A DNA stretch of 25,201 bases from Bdellovibrionaceae bacterium UBA3535. GTDB lineage: Bacteria; Bdellovibrionota; Bdellovibrionia; Bdellovibrionales; UBA840. Positions 6,037-12,063 of the stretch are shown here, piece after piece (position 1 is the stretch's first letter; the number at the start of each line of letters is the position of its first letter). Under the pieces are notes generated by a model. The model saw only the letters and a list, made by a program, of their open reading frames with translations, did not search any database and was not told where the DNA came from. Both the position numbers and the translations under genes were made by a program. The stretch spans positions 1 through 25,201 of the forward strand of contig DFOS01000023.1 of NCBI GenBank assembly GCA_002376845.1, in the 5' to 3' direction.

Positions 6037-7154
6037 GATAAAGCCTTTTCCAGTTTTTGCATGTCCACTTCATAAGAAAAATCAGCCAAGCCGTGCGCTA
6101 GGCGAATCATGGCGTCCGAAATATTGGCATGGCTCAAATGGCCCATATGGCCGATGCGAAGAATCTTGCCCTTTAAGTGTTCTTGCCCGCCCATAAGGGT
6201 TAGGTTGTAGCGCTCCTCTAAATGATTGCGCAGTTTGGCCCCGTCCATACCCTCTGGTGAGCGAAAGGCCGTTAGCGCCGGGGCAGGATTTTGCGGATAT
6301 ATTTCTAGGTTCATGACGGCAAGTGCCCTTCGGCAAAGCTCCGCTCTAGCTTGCACATTGGAAATAAAATTCTGCAAGCCATCTTGTTCGATCTTTTCTA
6401 AAACCATATCGAGAGCACGGATCAAAGGGACGTTGGAGGAGTAGGCAGTTTGCCCGCTCTTTCTAGCTTTTAACTCCTGCGTAATATCAAAATACAAAAA
6501 GGGACGATCTTTTTTGATTCTTTCTTCGGCGTGCTCACTGATGGCTAAAAAACCAAGTCCCGTGGGAAGCATAAAAGCTTTTTGCGAGCCAGCTACACAA
6601 AGATCAATGCCCCACTCCCGCATATTCAATTCCGTTGTCAGTACGGCAGTAATGGCATCCACAGCCACAAGGCAGCTTGCTTGCCTCTCCTTAATGTAGC
6701 TTGCTATTTGTTTTACTGGGTGTAAGGCGCCCGTAGAGGTTTCGCAGTACTGCGTAAAAAAAGCGTCCAAATCAGGGTGTTGTTCCAATACATGGGTGAC
6801 CTGTTCTAGTTTTAAGGATTCCCCCCATTTTACCGGGATCTCAATGACCTCACAGCCAATTCGGTAAGCCATTTGTAACCATCGCTCACCAAATTTTCCC
6901 GAGTTTACCACGGCCACTTTGTCGCCGGGACCGACAAAATTTAACATGCAAGCTTCCATGGCGCCAGTGCCGGTGGATGTAAAGAACAGCACCTTTCCAT
7001 CACAAGCAAAAACATTTGGCAGCTTCGCCATGACACTGTCCAAAGCGGCTTGAAATAGGGGGCTCCGATGGTGGATCATATCTTCGGCTAGAATATGTTT
7101 TACTTCGGGGCTTAAAGGTACGGGCCCAGGGGCCATCAATAAATAATCATACAT
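6033..7154 (-). CDS. Class V PLP aminotransferase (phosphoserine or serine/alanine-glyoxylate type)
   Basis: 373 residues. The N-terminus LLMAPGPVPLSPEV and FFTSTGTGAMEA (about 57-68) are typical of the serine-pyruvate/alanine-glyoxylate branch of class V aminotransferases. The PLP lysine is K192 in AGSQKAF, and D166 in VAVDAITA holds the pyridine nitrogen. It would transfer an amino group to a 2-oxo acid in the cytoplasm. With the overlapping dehydrogenase gene it most likely makes phosphoserine from phosphohydroxypyruvate, as this branch does in several lineages without classical SerC; a serine-glyoxylate role is the main alternative. The ATG has no visible Shine-Dalgarno and a candidate -10 ends 11 nt upstream, so the mRNA may have a very short leader. 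Confidence 0.85.
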   Translation of the reverse strand: MYDYLLMAPGPVPLSPEVKHILAEDMIHHRSPLFQAALDSVMAKLPNVFACDGKVLFFTSTGTGAMEACMLNFVGPGDKVAVVNSGKFGERWLQMAYRIGCEVIEIPVKWGESLKLEQVTHVLEQHPDLDAFFTQYCETSTGALHPVKQIASYIKERQASCLVAVDAITAVLTTELNMREWGIDLCVAGSQKAFMLPTGLGFLAISEHAEERIKKDRPFLYFDITQELKARKSGQTAYSSNVPLIRALDMVLEKIEQDGLQNFISNVQARAELCRRALAVMNLEIYPQNPAPALTAFRSPEGMDGAKLRNHLEERYNLTLMGGQEHLKGKILRIGHMGHLSHANISDAMIRLAHGLADFSYEVDMQKLEKALS

Positions 7155-7165
7155 AATGTTTCGCC

Positions 7166-7193
7166 AATATAACGAATTCTACAAAAATAACAA
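7166..7193 (-). promoter_or_regulatory. Possible promoter for the aminotransferase/dehydrogenase operon
   Basis: On the minus strand TTGTTA (4 of 6) is 16 nt from TATATT (5 of 6). Transcription would begin about 5 nt before the aminotransferase ATG. The gap to the divergent lptE-like gene is only about 90 nt. Confidence 0.4.
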
Positions 7194-7245
7194 CGTCCAA
7201 AAGTGATTCTTGCTAAACGTAGCCTTTCTCGTTAGGCTGTCCCAT

Positions 7246-7797
7246 ATGCCTCAAATCTTTGTCTATCTTAGCTGCTTTTTGTTTCTTTCTTGTGGTTATC
7301 AATGGGGCAATCGCAGTGAAAAACTTCCGGGCGATTATAAAGAAGTTGCCATTCCGCTATTTAAAAACAAGACGCAAGAGGTGGGGGCCGAGATCTATTT
7401 TACCAATGCTCTAATCGAAGAGATTGCTCGCAACCCGAAGTCGAATGTGACAAGTCAGGAATATGCCGAGGTCGTGCTAGAGGGAGAGATTAGCAATCTA
7501 AGTTTACAAGGGGAGGGCTTGGCAAGTTTGCCCAATCTGCCAACGGAAACCGAGCTCAACTCCTCCTATCGAATGGACATTATCGTGCACCTTCGCCTGC
7601 GCAGGAAATCGGATCAAGAGGTGATTTGGACAAAATCCTTTTCTGGGCAGCGTACCTTTGCCTCTGCGAAAATCACGAGCTTTCCGGCAAACTCGGCCAA
7701 CCCCATTTACAATTACAGTGCTGTACATGAAAAACTGAAAGTCATAGCCCAGCAGATGATGTCACAAGCCTACTTAAGTTTAACGGAGTCTTTTTAG
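7246..7797 (+). CDS. lptE: LptE-like LPS-assembly lipoprotein
   Basis: 183 residues from ATG 7246. A TTG at 7210 in frame would add 12 residues including an arginine, which would help the otherwise uncharged signal peptide, so the start is open. A hydrophobic leader ends in the lipobox LFLSC, followed by GYQWG and VAIPLFKNKTQEVGAEIYFTNAL, the recognisable LptE pattern. Later residues (VLEGEISNLSLQGEG, YRMDIIVHLRLRRKS) fit its beta strands. LptE plugs the LptD barrel at the outer membrane and helps place LPS on the surface; lptD is not in the window. The stop overlaps the holA start by one base (TAGTG), an arrangement in which lptE and holA are neighbours, as they are in many Gram-negatives. 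Confidence 0.85.
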   Translation: MPQIFVYLSCFLFLSCGYQWGNRSEKLPGDYKEVAIPLFKNKTQEVGAEIYFTNALIEEIARNPKSNVTSQEYAEVVLEGEISNLSLQGEGLASLPNLPTETELNSSYRMDIIVHLRLRRKSDQEVIWTKSFSGQRTFASAKITSFPANSANPIYNYSAVHEKLKVIAQQMMSQAYLSLTESF

Positions 7798-8783
7798 TGT
7801 CCACCGCCTTTTTGCAATCCTTATCTAAGATGCCGCCACAAAATTTTTATTATTTTTATGGCGAAGAAAGCTTTTTGATTCAGGAGGCCGTGGCTCGATT
7901 AAAAAAACTTTCGCTTGGCGAGGGGCCCGAAGATTTTAATTTTGATGTTTTTTATGCGCCAGAAAAGTCTTTGCAAGAAGTCTTAGATGTTAGTGAGACC
8001 TTGCCCATGTTCTCTCCCAAGCGTCTAGTGATATGGAAAAATGTGAAGGACTTAAATGCCCGTGACCAAGAGTTGCTACTTTCCTATCTAAAAAAAGATG
8101 TGGATACCACATGCTTGGTCTTCATTGGCAAAAAACCAGATAGCCGCAAAAAGATCTTCGCGCACTTAAAAAAAACCAAGCAAATCGTGGAGTTTGCTCC
8201 CTTAAAGCTGCGCGAGTTGGATCCTTGGATAGAAGTCATAGCCAAGCGCCATGGCAAAGGATTGGACCGGGAAGCCAAAGAACTGCTTCTAGAAAAAGTG
8301 GGCACCTCCCTTTCCTTGATCGAAATCGAAATTCAAAAGGCGGTCAACTCCTCAGAGGAAAAGTGGATTAGTAAAGAGGTTTTGCAGCAAACTCTTAGCA
8401 AGCACCGTTTAGAATCCGTCTTTGATTTAGCCAAAGCCATTGGTCAAAGAGACCGATTGCAGTCGCTTTCTTATCTGGCGCAATTGTTAGATCAGGGCGA
8501 AAATGAAATCGCCATTCTTGCGTTGATAGCTCGGCATATGCGCATTTTAAACATTGTAAAAGAGGGGCAGGGGCAAGGGCTAAATGCCTCCCAGCTTGCC
8601 AGCAGAGCTGGCGTGCCGCCATTTTATCTGAAGCAATATCAGCAACAGGCGGCCCTATGGGATGTGCAGCATTTGGATCAAATTCACCAGGCTTTGGTCC
8701 TAACGGACAAGGCTCTAAAGTCTTCGCCCATTTCCTCGCCCATTTGGCTAGAGAATTTTGTTTTAAAAGTCTGCGAGTCCTAA
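7797..8783 (+). CDS. holA: DNA polymerase III subunit delta
   Basis: 328 residues, close to E. coli HolA (343). Delta opens the beta sliding clamp as part of the clamp loader. The N-terminus PPQNFYYFYGEESFLIQEAVARL is the family signature; its degenerate AAA+ region has no working P-loop, as expected for delta. The middle EIEIQKAV and EVLQQTLSKHRLESVFDL mark the lid region, and IAILALIARHMRILNIVKEG the collar domain. The GTG start shares one base with the lptE stop, so translation is coupled. Confidence 0.93.
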   Translation: MSTAFLQSLSKMPPQNFYYFYGEESFLIQEAVARLKKLSLGEGPEDFNFDVFYAPEKSLQEVLDVSETLPMFSPKRLVIWKNVKDLNARDQELLLSYLKKDVDTTCLVFIGKKPDSRKKIFAHLKKTKQIVEFAPLKLRELDPWIEVIAKRHGKGLDREAKELLLEKVGTSLSLIEIEIQKAVNSSEEKWISKEVLQQTLSKHRLESVFDLAKAIGQRDRLQSLSYLAQLLDQGENEIAILALIARHMRILNIVKEGQGQGLNASQLASRAGVPPFYLKQYQQQAALWDVQHLDQIHQALVLTDKALKSSPISSPIWLENFVLKVCES

Positions 8784-8814
8784 GACTTTTTGTTAATTTG
8801 CCGATATATAGACT

Positions 8815-9195
8815 ATGAACAATATGGCCGCTCCTAGCCCAGGATTAGCACGTCGGCGATTTCCGCGCCGACAGTTTCCACGTTTGATCAGTATCTTGTA
8901 TCGAGGGGAATACCATAAGGGTTATGGTGTCGAAATTGGAGAGGGCGGAATGCTCATTGAAGTCGGTGTGAATATTACGGAGGGTGAGATTATCCTGGTG
9001 AATTTTATGATGCCGGCTACAGGAATTAGTATCGTACAATCGGAAGTTCGCTCCACCCGTGTAGGGGAACATTCCTCGCAATATGGTTTGCTTTTTCTAA
9101 ACTTGGATTACGATGGACGTAAGGGGATTCGAGAATACATCTCTTCTAAGTCCATGCAAGAATCTGTTGAAGAGATGAAGCGATTTAAATACTAG
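8815..9195 (+). CDS. PilZ-like domain protein with a degenerate c-di-GMP motif
   Basis: 126 residues. An arginine cluster (RRRFPRRQFPR, residues 13-23) precedes a small beta-barrel, matching the RxxxR entry of PilZ domains. The second motif, normally (D/N)xSxxG, here reads EIGEGG at about 40-45, with Glu for Asp/Asn and Gly for Ser. Binding of cyclic di-GMP is therefore uncertain. The hydrophobic strands MLIEVGVNITEGEIILVNFMMP and QYGLLFLNLDYDGRKGIREYI complete the fold. No Shine-Dalgarno is visible; TATATA ends 5 nt before the ATG, so the transcript may be nearly leaderless, or the second ATG (8824) may be used. It follows holA by 31 nt and converges on rpsT. Confidence 0.75.
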   Translation: MNNMAAPSPGLARRRFPRRQFPRLISILYRGEYHKGYGVEIGEGGMLIEVGVNITEGEIILVNFMMPATGISIVQSEVRSTRVGEHSSQYGLLFLNLDYDGRKGIREYISSKSMQESVEEMKRFKY

Positions 9196-9223
9196 TAATG
9201 TATATGGGAAAAAAGGAAGCCGC

Positions 9224-9484
9224 TTAGATTTTTGCTATTTGGCTAGCTAAACGGGAAACCTTACGAGCCGCAGTTCGGGCATGAAAAACCCCTTTGCTGG
9301 CAGCCTTGTCAATTCCTGAGCTAAATGCACGCAAGGCCTGTGTTGCAGCAGAAGCGTCTTTCTTTTGAATCGCCTCGCGAACCTGCTTTTCGGTCGCTCG
9401 CACACTTCTCTTTGTGCTTAACTTTCTAGCTCTCTTTTTCTCATCTTGTCTAGCGCGCTTTGCTGCCGACTTATGGTTTGCCAA
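9224..9484 (-). CDS. rpsT: Small-subunit ribosomal protein S20
   Basis: 86 residues from a TTG start. The start is fixed by GGAGGT about 6 nt upstream and by the N-terminus, which then reads MANHKSAAKRARQ, the family signature. An upstream in-frame extension is not protein-like. The protein is Lys/Arg/Ala-rich and helical, with VFHARTAARKVSRLASQIAK at the end. S20 binds 16S rRNA early in 30S assembly. E. coli rpsT also uses UUG and is autoregulated at translation, so the rare start may be functionally kept. It is divergent from murJ with a 107-nt gap and convergent with the PilZ gene. Confidence 0.96.
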   Translation of the reverse strand: MANHKSAAKRARQDEKKRARKLSTKRSVRATEKQVREAIQKKDASAATQALRAFSSGIDKAASKGVFHARTAARKVSRLASQIAKI

Positions 9485-9506
9485 AATCAACCTCCAGAAA
9501 TAAGCT

Positions 9507-9556
9507 GTTACAAAGCTGGTGTGATAGCATATATGTCGCGGCCCCGCAAGCGGCAA
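9507..9556. promoter_or_regulatory. Possible overlapping divergent promoters of rpsT and murJ
   Basis: Plus strand: GTTACA (9507-9512), 17 nt, TATATG (9530-9535), toward murJ. Minus strand: TTGCCG (9551-9556 on plus coordinates), 17 nt, TATATG (9528-9533), toward rpsT. Both -10 boxes lie within the palindrome CATATATG. Each hexamer matches consensus at 4 of 6 positions, so this is suggestive only. Confidence 0.35.
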
Positions 9557-9580
9557 ATCTTGGCGGGAAATTATTTTTTA
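9543..9580 (+). terminator. Terminator-like hairpin in the murJ leader
   Basis: CCCGC (9543-9547) pairs with GCGGG (9563-9567), extended inward by AAG/CTT with one bulged G, around an 8-nt loop. AAATTATTTTTT follows directly. It lies between the candidate murJ promoter and the murJ ribosome site, so it may attenuate murJ or stop transcripts arriving from upstream. Confidence 0.4.
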
Positions 9581-9591
9581 GGAAAGGTTTC

Positions 9592-11160
9592 GTGGGTAAG
9601 CAACCAAAATCACTGATAAAATCTGCCTTGGCCATGTCGCTCGGCACCTTCTCCTCACGCATTCTAGGGCTTGTCCGGGATATTGTGGTTTCCTCCCAGT
9701 TCTCGGTGACCATTACGGATGCTTGGTTTGTTGCTTTTAAAATTCCCAATTTGCTACGGCGTGTATTTGGTGAGGGCGCTTTTTCTGCCAGCTTTATTCC
9801 GCAATTTGTAGAGGCCAGGGCCGCCGGAGAGCAAGAAAATCATCGTTTTTACAACGCCACTTTGACCATGCTGTGTCTGATTCTCTTCAGCATTTGTTGT
9901 TTGGGCATCTTTTTTTCTGAGGAACTCGTTTTGCTTCTCGCCTCGGGGAAAGGCTTTACCGAGATTCCCGGAAAAATTGCCGCCACAATCCGCTATACAC
10001 GCATCATGTTTTTCTTTTTGTTTTTTATTTCGGTCTACGCTTTTTTTATGGCCGTGCTGAACACATTGAAGCAGTTTTTTTGGCCTGCCTTTGTGCCGGT
10101 CTTTTTTAATATATCCCTAATCATCTTTGCCTTACTGCCGCAGAGCTGGCTTGCCTATCCGGCCGATTTGCTTAGCGTGGCAGTAGTCTTTGGCGGCTTT
10201 TTGCAAATGGCATTTTTATTGCCTGCGATCATTCGGGCTGGCTATTTGCCAAAACCGAGTTTTGATTTTCGCCAATCCCGGGTTCTAAGGGTCTTTCGAA
10301 ATATGTTGCCGGGCATGGTCACTATTGGGATTTTGCAGTTTACCACTTTGATCAACGTGCGCTTTGCATCAGAGATTGCCAACGGCGCGAACTCTTGGAT
10401 TTATTATGCGGATCGACTTTTGGAGTTGCCCCTCTCCTTGATTAGCGTCAGTTTGGGAACCGTTTTGTTGCCCAGTCTTAGTGAGGCTTTTGCGGCAAAA
10501 GAAGAAGAAGACTTTAATGCCACCATGGCTTCGGCTCTTAGTTTTGCTTTGTTCTTGGCGATTCCCTCGGCGGGAGCCTTATACTTTTTGTCGCAGCCAT
10601 TGATAAGCACCATATTTTTTCGTGGAGAATTTCGCTACGAAGATATGCAAATGACGGCCAGTGTTTTGCAAGTTTATGCCTTTTCTCTTTTAACTTACTC
10701 GGTGATGAAAATTCTAAACGCTGCTTTTTATGCGGTAAAAAAATACTGGTTTCCCACCGCCATTAGTGGCTTCATTCTTTTTTGCCACTTCTTTCTGGTG
10801 CAGGAGTTGATTCCTTTTTATGGTGTGCAGGCTCTTCCCTTATCCACAGTGATTAGCTCCTCAATTGCCTTGGTGCTCTTGGTGGTTTTGTATCAGTGGC
10901 AAATTTTTTGTTTTCCCATCTTTCGTTTGTTAAAAAAGATTGTAATTTATGTCTTTTGTAGCGCCTTGATGGTGACAAGTTTTGCCGTGCATCCCTTATT
11001 CAGAGGGCTATTGCCCCAGGGGGAAATCGGCAATATTTTGGCTTTGGGTCTTACGGTCTTGATTGCTAGCTTGGTCTATCTTGGTTTTAGCGTTCTTTTG
11101 CGTGTGGATGAGGCCGAGCGCTTTTTGCAAAAAATTCTAAACAAGCTTAAAGCTTCTTAA
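9592..11160 (+). CDS. murJ: Lipid II flippase MurJ (MviN family)
   Basis: 522 residues from GTG 9592, chosen because AGGAAAGG lies about 4 nt upstream; a longer reading would run back over rpsT. It starts KQPKSLIKSALAMSLGTFSSRILGLVRDIVVSSQFS, typical of the family, with TDAWFVAFKIPNLLRRVFGEGAFSASFIPQF next. These carry the conserved arginines of the central cavity. About 14 hydrophobic segments follow, as in E. coli MurJ (511 residues). It moves the peptidoglycan precursor lipid II across the inner membrane. The 3' end overlaps the convergent mazG by 14 nt. Confidence 0.95.
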   Translation: MGKQPKSLIKSALAMSLGTFSSRILGLVRDIVVSSQFSVTITDAWFVAFKIPNLLRRVFGEGAFSASFIPQFVEARAAGEQENHRFYNATLTMLCLILFSICCLGIFFSEELVLLLASGKGFTEIPGKIAATIRYTRIMFFFLFFISVYAFFMAVLNTLKQFFWPAFVPVFFNISLIIFALLPQSWLAYPADLLSVAVVFGGFLQMAFLLPAIIRAGYLPKPSFDFRQSRVLRVFRNMLPGMVTIGILQFTTLINVRFASEIANGANSWIYYADRLLELPLSLISVSLGTVLLPSLSEAFAAKEEEDFNATMASALSFALFLAIPSAGALYFLSQPLISTIFFRGEFRYEDMQMTASVLQVYAFSLLTYSVMKILNAAFYAVKKYWFPTAISGFILFCHFFLVQELIPFYGVQALPLSTVISSSIALVLLVVLYQWQIFCFPIFRLLKKIVIYVFCSALMVTSFAVHPLFRGLLPQGEIGNILALGLTVLIASLVYLGFSVLLRVDEAERFLQKILNKLKAS

Positions 11161-11929
11161 TGCTTTGCCAGACCTCTTCTTTTTTCTCTAGGCTTAGACT
11201 TTGCCAATCCAAAGAATGCTCTTGGCAATAAGTCATCATCTTATCAAAGCGAGACAAAAACTTGGCATTGGCTTTGCGCAGAGCCATTTCTGGTTCGATG
11301 TCTAAGTGCCGGGCAATTTGCGCCACAACAAAAAGAAGATCGCCGAGCTCCTCTTCCATATGCACCTTATTATTTTCTTCAATGGCCTCTTGCAATTCGG
11401 CCATTTCCTCTTCGAGCTTTGGCCAAACCTCTTGATGGTGGTCCCAATCAAAGCCAAATTTTTTTGATTTCTTGCCAATTTTGTCTGCCGCTAGGAGAGC
11501 GGGGAGTTGTGCCGGCAGATCGAAGGCGCTTTTGTTGGGCTTTTCTTGTTTTTTTATTTGCTCCCAATTTTTCATGACTTCGCCACTGTCTTTTACTTTT
11601 GTATCGCCAAAAACATGGGGATGCCGCCTTACCATTTTTTTGCTTATCGTCTCGATGACATCTTCAATATTAAAGTCCTTGTTTTGCGCGGCGATTTCGG
11701 CATGAATCATAACCTGCAACAAAACATCTCCCAATTCTTCTTTTACTTCTTCTGGCGTGTTGTTTTGAATGGCATCCACCAGCTCGTAGGCCTCCTCAAT
11801 GGCGTAGGGGCATAGGCTTTCGTGGCTTTGTTGTAGGTCCCAAGGACAGCCGCCAACAGGATCTCTTAGCGCATGAACTATGGACTTTAAGGCAGTAAAA
11901 TCACGTAAATTTTGCGGCACTTTTTTCAT
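11147..11929 (-). CDS. mazG: Nucleoside triphosphate pyrophosphohydrolase MazG
   Basis: 260 residues from ATG 11929 (AGGGTG about 7 nt upstream); an earlier TTG would add 8 residues without a good site. E. coli MazG is 263 residues. GGCPWDLQQSHESLCPYAIEEAYELVDAI is the family hallmark. Both tandem MazG domains keep the metal motif: EEAYE with EELGD (E45, E46, E49, E65, D68), and EEMAELQEAI with EEELGDLLF in the second. It hydrolyses NTPs to NMPs and PPi, cleaning the nucleotide pool and affecting ppGpp levels in some species. No MazEF toxin pair is nearby. The end overlaps murJ tail to tail. Confidence 0.95.
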   Translation of the reverse strand: MKKVPQNLRDFTALKSIVHALRDPVGGCPWDLQQSHESLCPYAIEEAYELVDAIQNNTPEEVKEELGDVLLQVMIHAEIAAQNKDFNIEDVIETISKKMVRRHPHVFGDTKVKDSGEVMKNWEQIKKQEKPNKSAFDLPAQLPALLAADKIGKKSKKFGFDWDHHQEVWPKLEEEMAELQEAIEENNKVHMEEELGDLLFVVAQIARHLDIEPEMALRKANAKFLSRFDKMMTYCQEHSLDWQSLSLEKKEEVWQSIKKL

Positions 11930-12063
11930 TCTTATCACCCTTTGTCGAGTCAACTAGACGAATGCTTTAGTTCGTGGCATAGATACACGGAAAAGTCGTC
12001 TACTTTTAAGTAGTTATTTGTTAGATTGTATTTAGAATGCATTGCTAGGACCGATAAGGAATT

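Noticed and set aside
9196..9223. Bidirectional terminator between the PilZ gene and rpsT
   Set aside because: The AAGCCGCTT palindrome has a one-base centre and cannot form a stable hairpin, although A/T runs flank it.
11147..11929. MazEF-type toxin-antitoxin link suggested by the mazG name
   Set aside because: Neighbouring genes are murJ and pgpH; there is no MazE or MazF protein.
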